Shown one piece after another: positions 1-6,044 of a DNA stretch of 6,142 nt (position 1 is its first letter; every line of letters starts with the position of its first letter). Position numbers and translations under genes: made by a program. Under the pieces are notes generated by a model. That model saw only the letters and a program-made list of their open reading frames with translations. It searched no databases and was not told where the DNA came from. This DNA is from Deltaproteobacteria bacterium (GTDB lineage: Bacteria > Desulfobacterota > Desulfobacteria > Desulfobacterales > B30-G6), in assembly GCA_003647375.1 (NCBI GenBank), contig QMMS01000273.1:1-6142 (forward strand). The letters are read 5' to 3'.

Positions 1-1
1 A

Positions 2-685
2 CTGTTTCGCCGCGCTATTGAATTGGATCCCAAGTTTGCCCCGGCCTACTCAAGACTGGCGAACAGCATCGTTCTCAGCATGGTGTATTTCGACGCTGAA
101 TCAACGCCTGAAATCCTCGACGATGCCCTCGCAACAGCACGAACAGCCGTTAATATAGATGACAAGGATGCCTGGGCTCACTTTGCGCTGGGTCGGGTCC
201 ATTTGGCCAGATGCGAATACGACCTTTGCATTGCTGAATGTGATATTTCGATCAAGCTCAATCCTTACCTTGCGCAAGCCCACTGCGCCCTGGGTGATTC
301 GCTGGCATACATGGACCGGTTTGGTGAATCTATTTCCCGATTCGAAGAGGCCATTCGCCTAACCCCACATGACCCGTGGAGGTGGGGCTTTCTATCGTAT
401 CGATCGATGGCGCATCTGTTCATGAAACAGCATGAGGCAGCCGCAGAATGGGCCAACAAGGCGATACTCGTCCCCAACTGCCATTATTCGGCTAACGCTC
501 ATCTTGTCGCGGCATTGGGTCATATGGGACGTGTCGATGATATGCGAGCCGCCGTGGAGGAATTGCTCCGGAAAAAACCCGAATTTTCGTGCAGCCTCGC
601 CAGAAAAACCCTTTTCTACATCAAGAGTTCCGCTCAGATGGAACATTACCTTGATGGCCTCCGCAAGGCAGGTCTACCCGACTAA
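2..685 (+). CDS. TPR-repeat protein, C-terminal part (class III cyclase-type TPR module), 5' truncated by window edge
   Basis: The frame is open from base 2 and ends at TAA 683-685, giving about 227 residues. Translation begins LFRRAIELDPKFAPAY, which is the second helix of a TPR unit. The TTG at 23 therefore lies inside a repeat and is not the real start; the gene begins outside the window. About five TPR-like units follow, marked by DAWAHFALGRVHLA, AQAHCALGDSLAYMDRFGES, RSMAHLFMKQHEAAAEWANK and NAHLVAALGHMGRVDDMRAA. The tail LRKKPEF...LDGLRKAGLPD is the usual ending of TPR modules that follow adenylate/guanylate cyclase catalytic domains or winged-helix DNA-binding domains. That family link comes from remembered sequence character; no catalytic domain is visible here. 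TPR modules bind partner proteins, and no membrane segment is seen in this part. The base composition looks richer in G+C than the minus-strand operon (33 of the first 60 bases). It converges with the transglycosylase/kinase operon. Confidence 0.9.
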   Translation: MFRRAIELDPKFAPAYSRLANSIVLSMVYFDAESTPEILDDALATARTAVNIDDKDAWAHFALGRVHLARCEYDLCIAECDISIKLNPYLAQAHCALGDSLAYMDRFGESISRFEEAIRLTPHDPWRWGFLSYRSMAHLFMKQHEAAAEWANKAILVPNCHYSANAHLVAALGHMGRVDDMRAAVEELLRKKPEFSCSLARKTLFYIKSSAQMEHYLDGLRKAGLPD

Positions 686-754
686 ATATTTCCATAATTT
701 TGATATATGCTTGGCCGTTGATAACTCCAACCAATCACCACTTCTGGAGTCGTT
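686..754. other. Gap after the TPR gene with no recognisable gene or terminator
   Basis: This is the first part of the 533-base stretch between the TPR stop and the transglycosylase stop. It is A+T-rich. I find only a 6-base arm pair (ACTCCA 724-729, TGGAGT 745-750) with a 15-base loop and no T run after it. The rest of the stretch holds the nuclease and transposase remnants, the microsatellite and the T9 run, listed separately. Confidence 0.6.
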
Positions 755-870
755 TCAAAAGTTGTGATACCAAATCGTCAAACCAGCCTTCATGAGTTCC
801 TTGTTCAGGTCCGCGCCACCGACAAAGATAAAAGTGACCACAGTCCTACCGTATCGGTCTGTATCTGTAG
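755..870 (-). pseudogene. Staphylococcal nuclease-like (SNase/thermonuclease) domain remnant
   Basis: Read on the minus strand from about 870 to 767, the translation is PTDTDRYGRTVVTFIFVGG followed by ADLNKELMKAGLTIWY, then HNF and a stop at 755-757. The order DxDRYGRTV - hydrophobic strand - GxDxNxELxxAGLxxWY is the second half of the SNase fold. The Arg of YGR matches the catalytic Arg87 position of staphylococcal nuclease. Intact members carry an N-terminal half with further catalytic Arg and Glu residues and a C-terminal helix; neither is present. Similarity stops near 870, exactly where a transposase fragment starts on the other strand, and it also stops just after WY. This is therefore a dead piece of about 35 codons. 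A nuclease origin is well supported by the motif string; the exact subfamily is not known. Confidence 0.75.
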
Positions 871-874
871 GCCA

Positions 875-1024
875 TATGGTATCCTCAACCACTGTGATTA
901 TGCTATTCACAACGGTAAAATTGAGGGTGTGAATAACAAAATAAAGGTTATTAAACGGAAAGCCTACGGATTCCACGATCTACGCTACTTTACGTTGAAA
1001 ATCTATCAGGCTTTCTACAACTAA
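875..1024 (+). pseudogene. ISL3-family (IS204/IS1001/IS1096/IS1165) transposase, 3'-terminal remnant
   Basis: The plus-strand frame reads YGILNHCDYAIHNGKIEG then VNNKIKVIKRKAYGFHDLR and YFTLKIYQAFYN, ending at TAA 1022-1024. The string NGxxEGxNNKIKVIKRxxYGFxDxxYFxLKIxQAF is the hallmark C-terminus of ISL3-family DDE transposases, and its EG...NNKIK glutamate belongs to the catalytic triad. Only about 49 of the roughly 400 usual residues remain. The upstream codons in this frame (764-874) do not look like transposase; instead they are antisense to the nuclease remnant. The natural stop is kept, so the truncation is on the 5' side only. It cannot be active. The preserved reading frame suggests the loss is not very old. 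Confidence 0.85.
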
Positions 1025-1229
1025 TCGGGATAAGAACCTTTTTTATTGTAGTTTCAAATTGTTGAAGGCTGTTTAAGCGGTTCGATTCCTTTACGGACTT
1101 GTTGCTTCTGCTTCTGCTTCCGCTTCTGCAAGTAATTCTAAGACTGTTTTTTTTTACCAGGTCTTGAATCCTGCTAACCTGCCACTCTTTCAACTCCCCG
1201 CCCTTCTTCAAGGTAACTTCATCCGCCAA
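990..1229 (-). CDS. Doubtful short open frame downstream of the transglycosylase gene
   Basis: A 79-residue minus-strand frame starts at a TTG overlapping the last 11 bases of the transglycosylase gene. The first 27 or so codons (ADEVTLKKGGELKEWQVSRI, QDLVKK) look protein-like. After an A9 run the frame turns into an Arg/Ser-rich stretch and then runs antisense through the end of the transposase remnant, which is not credible coding. If the A9 run counted as eight A's, the frame would continue as VLELLAEAEAEAEATSP and stop after about 45 residues. It may be a small gene broken by slippage, or chance. I recognise no family. No clear ribosome site precedes the TTG. Confidence 0.2.
   Translation of the reverse strand: MADEVTLKKGGELKEWQVSRIQDLVKKNSLRITCRSGSRSRSNKSVKESNRLNSLQQFETTIKKVLIPISCRKPDRFST
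1025..1038. repeat. Possible right terminal inverted repeat of the ISL3-type element
   Basis: Immediately after the transposase stop lies TCGGGATAAGAACC, whose complement GGTTCTTATCCCGA resembles the GGTTCTT-type ends common in ISL3-family elements. Its position directly behind the transposase stop is right for an element end. The partner left end is not in the window because the 5' part of the element is missing, so the repeat cannot be verified by pairing. The call rests on recalled family consensus. Confidence 0.3.
1103..1129. repeat. Hexanucleotide microsatellite (TGCTTC)n, about 4.5 copies
   Basis: Four tandem units at 1103, 1109, 1115 and 1121 plus a half unit; the fourth unit has C instead of T at its first base (1121). 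On the minus strand the unit is GAAGCA, which encodes Ala-Glu, Ser-Arg or Lys-Gln repeats depending on frame. Copy number changes would not shift a frame because the unit is six bases. Confidence 0.9.
1147..1155. repeat. T9 (minus strand A9) homopolymer run
   Basis: Nine consecutive T on the plus strand, inside the doubtful minus-strand frame. Homopolymers of this length are prone to replication and transcription slippage and also to sequencing error. It has no G+C-rich stem on its 5' side, so I do not call it a terminator. Confidence 0.85.
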
Positions 1230-3162
1230 TCAGGCACTTTCTGAGATTCTCCCACTGACTATTCTTCACCCAGGAATATTTTTCAAAATACAGCTTGTCA
1301 CTTGAGTAAAACGTTCCCTCTTTCTTACGCTTGAGAATTTTCTCAAACTGCCCTGGTCCACCATTATACATCGCGTAAACAATTCTGGCGAGGGTGTCGT
1401 CATCCATGGGTTTTCCTTCCTTCATTTTCTTTATTCTATCCAAGGTGTACTTTCTTATATAAAGCTCTATAATTTCACAACCTGCCGCAGTGTTGTATCG
1501 TATGTTCCACCTCAGATGGTGCCGGTCGTACATGCCTCGCCAAACGCGTTCGTTTACCTGCATCAAACCCACGGAGGTGCGGTTGTAGGACAGAAGGTAA
1601 GTCACTTTCCTCTCCTTCACCCTAAATTGCCTGAAACAGCTTTCCTGCCAAGCTGTGGAGAGGACGATCAGCCGGTAGAGATCGTGGTATCTCTCCTCGA
1701 TCTTGCTGTTATTCAAAGTACCATCAGCGGCTTCCCTAAGAAGAACTTTGACACGCTCAACGTACGTTTCAAAATTTTTCTTCGAGAAGACCCACGGTTT
1801 AATATCCTTGAACGTGAGTGTCGGCTTATCCGATTTTGCCCAAGCCGGCTTAAATAAAAAGGACATTATCAGCTTCTTAAAACTGGAATCATCATCTTCC
1901 ATGAAATCGACTTCCTCTCCCCCAATCTCTAATTCCTCCATATTGGTGACTGGATCTGATGTTTCCGGTTGTGCACCAAGACCAAGAACCCTCCTAAGGT
2001 CCGGATTCACACCAAGGCGATATTCTAGGGTCAATGATTCATCTTCCGCTACCAGCCGCGCCAGACGGATTAAACCGTTACGGCTGATCTCTATCCCCAT
2101 GGTAGGGCTGATTTTATCTAAAGCCGATAAAGCGTCGGCGGCTGTAAAAAAAGCCAGGTAGCCGAAGAGAGGCATAGAGGGGTCATCACCCAGCTGTTTT
2201 CTGAAAATGGGTGACAATTTTTTCCATGTCAATATGAATTGCTCCCTGACAAAATCCCTTTCCACAGATCCATCCAACAAGTCAGAGACAAATCGATGCC
2301 GGGTTTCCAGTAGTGTCTCCAGAAGAATCTGACGATCAGCTTCAGATAAAGACTCTTTTGAGAGAGACGTAATCATATGCATTAGAAAAGCGTCCCACGC
2401 TTCCCAGGTATCAATAAATACTTCCAAGTCCTCTGTAGATATCCGCTCTTTTTCAATGTCTTTATCCTCTTCATAGGTTTCCGCAACCTCCGTAAGAATA
2501 CCGATTTGTAATTCTCCAGGAGATGTATCAATTATCCCAGGCCTCATACTTTCCAACATTCTTTGTACAGGGTCTTGAAAATCAATGGGAAATAGTTCCA
2601 CCAAGATTGACTTTAGCTCCAAAATTGGCGGGGCAAGATTGATAGTAATACCTTCTAAATATTCGTGAACATGGGTTTCGACAAGATCCCAGGCAATTCC
2701 GGTAATTTTTGATGACCTGTGGTGTTTGTCATATAGAGTAGAATCAACAGTGTGAAAAGACAGATTCCATTTACTATCAACTATCGGTTTTTGAATCAAA
2801 GCGAGGTACCCTTCCCATTCAATAGGCATTACGCAATTGTTCAAAATGTAGGTGCCGGCCACGACATGAACTTTCGTTTCAAACAGAATTCGCGAGCTTT
2901 CTTCCATGACGCTGGGTTCTGAGATCGTGATTTTCATGCAACCATCATTTTCATTCAGCAATATAGCGGTCTGGCCCTGATCTGTGTAAGCCGTCTTGAT
3001 AACGATTGATTTGAGCAGCTGATAGTCGATTGACAGAGGCAAAGAGACGGTTTCAGTGGAAGCTTGTGCCTGTAACGAAGAGAAAAATACAGGTACAGCT
3101 AAAAGGAGCAGGGCCTTGATCAGAATTCCAGATATAATTTTATGAATAGGACAATTAATCAC
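1219..3162 (-). CDS. Secreted lytic transglycosylase with C-terminal SLT (family 1) domain
   Basis: This 647-residue protein probably cleaves the MurNAc-GlcNAc bond of peptidoglycan with anhydro-MurNAc formation, in the periplasm. Residues 1-34 form a signal peptide: a positive/polar start, hydrophobic core GILIKALLLLAVPVFFSSL, and an AQA cleavage site before STE; no lipobox Cys is seen. The SLT domain is about 490-625, with catalytic Glu507 in TAWQESCFRQF, then TSVGLMQV (529-536) and YNGGPGQF (599-606), all standard goose-lysozyme-like motifs. Residues 35-440 match no family I know; they contain an acidic stretch (EELEIGGEEVDFMEDDD) just before a hydrophobic segment ending AWAKS (about 430-444). 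The start is GTG 3162; no upstream in-frame ATG, GTG or TTG was found, and the signal peptide fits. The ribosome site is poor (only CGGG, too close), so translation may depend on the kinase gene 25 bases upstream. The transglycosylase call is firm; substrate preference is unknown. Confidence 0.93.
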   Translation of the reverse strand: MINCPIHKIISGILIKALLLLAVPVFFSSLQAQASTETVSLPLSIDYQLLKSIVIKTAYTDQGQTAILLNENDGCMKITISEPSVMEESSRILFETKVHVVAGTYILNNCVMPIEWEGYLALIQKPIVDSKWNLSFHTVDSTLYDKHHRSSKITGIAWDLVETHVHEYLEGITINLAPPILELKSILVELFPIDFQDPVQRMLESMRPGIIDTSPGELQIGILTEVAETYEEDKDIEKERISTEDLEVFIDTWEAWDAFLMHMITSLSKESLSEADRQILLETLLETRHRFVSDLLDGSVERDFVREQFILTWKKLSPIFRKQLGDDPSMPLFGYLAFFTAADALSALDKISPTMGIEISRNGLIRLARLVAEDESLTLEYRLGVNPDLRRVLGLGAQPETSDPVTNMEELEIGGEEVDFMEDDDSSFKKLIMSFLFKPAWAKSDKPTLTFKDIKPWVFSKKNFETYVERVKVLLREAADGTLNNSKIEERYHDLYRLIVLSTAWQESCFRQFRVKERKVTYLLSYNRTSVGLMQVNERVWRGMYDRHHLRWNIRYNTAAGCEIIELYIRKYTLDRIKKMKEGKPMDDDTLARIVYAMYNGGPGQFEKILKRKKEGTFYSSDKLYFEKYSWVKNSQWENLRKCLIGG

Positions 3163-3187
3163 TACCCGTGCATGTCGATTTAAAATG

Positions 3188-5953
3188 CTATCCCTCCAAT
3201 TCCTCTTTAACAGCCAGCCCTATCTTCTCTATGGTATAAGGCTTTTTTATGTATTTCCCTGCTCCTAATTTCTGGGCTGACTTCACATCCTCAGTTTCAG
3301 CAAACCCACTGGCTATAATGGCCTTCTGTCCGGGATGGATCTTTATTATCTCTTCATAAGTCTCATATCCGTTTATGCCTTTCGCCATAATCATATCAAG
3401 CACGATTAGATCGACAGGCCGTTCCTTCACATATTCAATCGCCTCCTGTCCACTCGAAACCGCTTCAGCAGTATACCCCAAACTGGTCAACAACCCGCAT
3501 GCGATATCTCTTTGATTCTCCTCATCGTCAACAACCAGAATTTTTTCACCATGCCCAAGATAGTTTTTCAGGGATATTTTTTCTTTCTCAGCATTCACTG
3601 CCTCTCTTGTCACCGGGAAATACAGCTCAAATATCGTGCCGTTTTCATTGCTTTTTACATTTATGTACCCTTCATGATCTTGGACCGTGTTCCAGACAAC
3701 GGTCAAACCCAAGCCTGTACCACTTCTTCCCATTACTTTCTTGGTATAAAACGGTTCAAATACCCTCTCAAGATCTTCGGAAGATATTCCCAAACCATCA
3801 TCGGATACACTCAGTACAGAGTATTCGCCAATGCATATGTCTTCATAACCTTTCAAAGGTTCGTCCAAATACCGGTTAGCGGTGGATATGATAACTGTGC
3901 CGCTACCCTCAATGGCCTCCGAGGCGTTCGCAACTAAATTCATCATGCTCTTCTGTATATGGATGGAAGAACAGTTTACATTCAATAGACCGGAATCAAA
4001 CTCAGTTTTGAAAATGACAGATGGGCACATTTCAGTCACCTTTTTGTGCTCAAAAGAACCCAGGTATTCTTCAATTAGTACATTCAAGCTCCTGACCTCT
4101 TTACCGGCAGCTATCCCTCTGGCTACTGTCAGCAAATCTGAGACCACATCGGCAGCTCTCAGTCCGGACTCTTTTATTGTCTTGATAGGCTTTCTCAGTG
4201 GGCTGTTTTCGGGTAGAGTCATCAAAAGCAGTTCCGGGTAACTTACAATCCCTGAGAGGATATTATTCAAATCGTGGGCAATACCACCTGCCATAAGGCC
4301 CAAGGATTCCATTTTTTTCGATCTTGCAAGTTTTTCTTCACTCTCCCTGAGTTTCTTTTCTGCCTGCTTGCGCTCGGTGGTATCGCGAGCAAAGACAGCC
4401 ACCTTTTCCACACGATCTCCGTCTCCGAAAACCGGGTAAGCGCTTTGCTCGAAAAATAATTCTTCCCGGCTGTCCTCAAAAGTGACGGGATTGCCCGAGA
4501 CGAAAACTTCTTCCCACTTTCGCCTTCGTTTTTCAGCCACCTCGGGCGAGAAAAAATCGTATATACAATGCCCGATGAAGTCCTCTTTCTTGGTTTTCAA
4601 CCGCTCGCAGGTCGTCCGGTTAGCTGTAATGACCATGCCCTGGCGATCTATAAGGACTATGGTCTCGAGTGAGGCATCCAGGATTCCCCTCATGTCATCC
4701 TGTTTTTTTTTCAATGCCTTCTCTGCCCGCTTACGGTCGTTGATGTCTCTTCCCACACCTATAATTGCTACGACATTCTTGTTTTCATCCAGCACTGCTG
4801 TGTCCATCCAGGCAAGCCATCTCCAGCCATCTTTTGTCATGGCTCGTTGTTCCACGAAAGCTGTATATGGCGGATGATAGAGGGCTTCCATTGCCTTTGC
4901 CGTTATTTCCTGATCATCTTTGTGAACAAGAGGCATGAATTTCTTGTCAAGTAATTCTTCCTGTGTCTTTCCAAACATTTCACAATAAGATGGGCTTATG
5001 AATTGAAATTTTCCTTCAACGTCAACTTTGACCACCAAGTCTGTCTGATTCTCTATTAGCAGGCGGTACTTTTCCTCGCTCTCCCTCAGTGCCACTTCCA
5101 TCTGCTTGCGTTTGGTGATGTCCTCCCCTATACAGAGCATCAAATGATTTGTCCCATCTGCGTCATCATACATACCCGTTGTCTGCCATGAAATAAATTT
5201 CTCGTCACCATTTTTTGCTCGGATCGGGTTGACATAAGAGTGAGATTTAGCCCCCCATGCATCTCTCCAGACCTTGTCCATCTCATCGTAGATATCAGGC
5301 TTAAAGAATATCTTAAACCAATCGCTGCCAATGATTTCTTTACTCTTGAAACCTGTTATTATTTCTGCACCCTTGTTGAAAATTCTAATTTTATGATTTT
5401 TATCAAGACCTACAATTAATGCTCTACTTGTTTTGATTATCTTTTCGCTAAATTCCCTCTGTTCCTTAAAAGCTTCAAAGGCCTGCTTGCGCTCGGTTAT
5501 ATCCATAATGTTGCCAACAACTCTGACAACTTTATCGCCATCCAGGACCGGCTCTGCAACAGTTCGAATCCATTTCCGGCGACCCATTGCGGTAGTGAAT
5601 TGGAATTCAAGATCGTATGCATTCCCTTTCTCAGAGCAGTTTCTAAAAGCTTCCAGAATAAACGGACGATCCTCTGGGTCATAACATTCAATACTCTGCT
5701 CGATATGTTTCGGTGACCCTGGTGTGAATTCGCTCGGCTGTAAATCGTGGATTCGATAAACCTCATCTGTCCAAAACATGGCTTGTTTCTCCACATCCCA
5801 TTCCCAGCCACCAACTTTGGCTAGTTGGTTGGTGGCATTCAGAAGTGTTTTTCTTCGCCGCAACGTTTTCTCTGTCCGTTTGTACTCAGACTCGGCTTTT
5901 TCTAATTTCTTAATCCGTTGCTCTAATTCTTCATAGGTAGGTTTTTCAGACAT
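3188..5953 (-). CDS. Cytoplasmic hybrid sensor histidine kinase: 4 PAS, DHp, HATPase, receiver
   Basis: Numbered from ATG 5953 (921 residues), the protein opens with MSEKPTYEELEQRIKKLEKA, a coiled coil. Four PAS domains follow at about 46-155, 172-281, 295-405 and 418-527; the first and third look like PAS_3 type (KWIRTVAEPV, WRWLAWMDTAVL). Each ends in a DIT-type motif (DITERK, DITKRK, DINDRK, DTTERK) leading into a signalling helix. The kinase core has phospho-acceptor His560 in GGIAHDLNNILSGI, N-box NLVANASEAI with Asn676, G1 DDGLGI (718-723), F-box FEPFYTKK (732-739) and G2 GTGLGL (745-750). The receiver (about 803-919) keeps DDE 809-811, phospho-acceptor Asp853 in LIVLDMIM, Ser882 and Lys904. 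All catalytic residues are present, so it should be active. No signal peptide or membrane segment is seen, so the ligand is intracellular and unknown. An upstream in-frame ATG at 6013 would add 20 residues. I prefer 5953 because AGGT lies about 7 bases upstream and MSEKPTYEEL is the usual beginning of such kinases. It is probably co-transcribed with the transglycosylase. Confidence 0.95.
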   Translation of the reverse strand: MSEKPTYEELEQRIKKLEKAESEYKRTEKTLRRRKTLLNATNQLAKVGGWEWDVEKQAMFWTDEVYRIHDLQPSEFTPGSPKHIEQSIECYDPEDRPFILEAFRNCSEKGNAYDLEFQFTTAMGRRKWIRTVAEPVLDGDKVVRVVGNIMDITERKQAFEAFKEQREFSEKIIKTSRALIVGLDKNHKIRIFNKGAEIITGFKSKEIIGSDWFKIFFKPDIYDEMDKVWRDAWGAKSHSYVNPIRAKNGDEKFISWQTTGMYDDADGTNHLMLCIGEDITKRKQMEVALRESEEKYRLLIENQTDLVVKVDVEGKFQFISPSYCEMFGKTQEELLDKKFMPLVHKDDQEITAKAMEALYHPPYTAFVEQRAMTKDGWRWLAWMDTAVLDENKNVVAIIGVGRDINDRKRAEKALKKKQDDMRGILDASLETIVLIDRQGMVITANRTTCERLKTKKEDFIGHCIYDFFSPEVAEKRRRKWEEVFVSGNPVTFEDSREELFFEQSAYPVFGDGDRVEKVAVFARDTTERKQAEKKLRESEEKLARSKKMESLGLMAGGIAHDLNNILSGIVSYPELLLMTLPENSPLRKPIKTIKESGLRAADVVSDLLTVARGIAAGKEVRSLNVLIEEYLGSFEHKKVTEMCPSVIFKTEFDSGLLNVNCSSIHIQKSMMNLVANASEAIEGSGTVIISTANRYLDEPLKGYEDICIGEYSVLSVSDDGLGISSEDLERVFEPFYTKKVMGRSGTGLGLTVVWNTVQDHEGYINVKSNENGTIFELYFPVTREAVNAEKEKISLKNYLGHGEKILVVDDEENQRDIACGLLTSLGYTAEAVSSGQEAIEYVKERPVDLIVLDMIMAKGINGYETYEEIIKIHPGQKAIIASGFAETEDVKSAQKLGAGKYIKKPYTIEKIGLAVKEELEG
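4362..4378. repeat. 17-base direct repeat, copy 1 (PAS4-DHp linker)
   Basis: GCCTGCTTGCGCTCGGT occurs identically here and at 5481-5497. On the coding strand both copies encode the TERKQA segment that ends PAS4 and PAS1 respectively. It is probably a coding repeat reflecting the repeated PAS linker, not a mobile or regulatory element. Confidence 0.9.
5481..5497. repeat. 17-base direct repeat, copy 2 (PAS1-PAS2 linker)
   Basis: Identical to 4362-4378 in the same orientation, about 1.1 kb apart. Looser relatives sit at the other two PAS ends (around 4722-4748 and 5101-5119). Recombination between the two exact copies would remove three PAS domains in frame, since the offset of 1119 bases is a multiple of three. 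Confidence 0.9.
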
Positions 5954-5957
5954 GATT

Positions 5958-5966
5958 TTTACCTGT
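5958..5966 (-). promoter_or_regulatory. Probable ribosome binding site of the hybrid kinase
   Basis: On the minus strand the sequence before ATG 5953 reads ACACAGGTAAAAATC-ATG. The AGGT core sits about 7 bases from the start, an acceptable spacing, and is followed by an A-rich unstructured stretch. This is the main local reason to place the start at 5953. The ATG at 6013 also has an AGGT 9 bases upstream, so the choice is not settled by this alone. Confidence 0.45.
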
Positions 5967-6015
5967 GTGTTCTCGATCTTTTGACACATTACGCTAAAAA
6001 CTCTCGACCACATGA

Positions 6016-6044
6016 ATAGTGAACCTAAATTGAGCGATTGTCGA
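6016..6044 (-). promoter_or_regulatory. Possible sigma-70-type promoter for the kinase-transglycosylase operon
   Basis: On the minus strand TCGACA (6044-6039) matches the -35 consensus TTGACA at five of six positions. It is followed after exactly 17 bases by CACTAT (6021-6016), a weak -10 with three of six matches. Transcription would begin near 6009, inside or before the upstream ATG at 6013, which would force use of ATG 5953. The -10 is poor, so this is a candidate only. Confidence 0.3.

Noticed and set aside
724..750. ACTCCA/TGGAGT hairpin as terminator of the TPR gene
   Set aside because: The stem is short with a 15-base loop, and no T run follows.
101..767. Several open frames on both strands over the TPR gene
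   Set aside because: They overlap a clear TPR repeat protein in another frame and show no family features.
755..976. A single 73-residue minus-strand protein
   Set aside because: Only the part from about 870 down resembles a nuclease; the first 35 residues are antisense to the transposase remnant.
764..1024. A single 86-residue plus-strand protein
   Set aside because: Only residues after about 37 resemble a transposase. The first part is antisense to the nuclease remnant, so the frame is a chance fusion across a junction.
1140..1181. Terminator made of the CAGGT/ACCTG arms (1158-1162, 1177-1181) and the T9 run
   Set aside because: The T run precedes the stem on the plus strand and is an A run on the minus strand, so the order is wrong for an intrinsic terminator in either direction.
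1703..2161. 152-codon plus-strand open frame
   Set aside because: It is antisense to the transglycosylase gene, has no recognisable motif, and its composition is that of a reverse-strand shadow.
3499..4241. Three plus-strand open frames of 119-141 codons
   Set aside because: They lie opposite the ATPase and receiver domains of the kinase, whose motifs are all intact on the minus strand.
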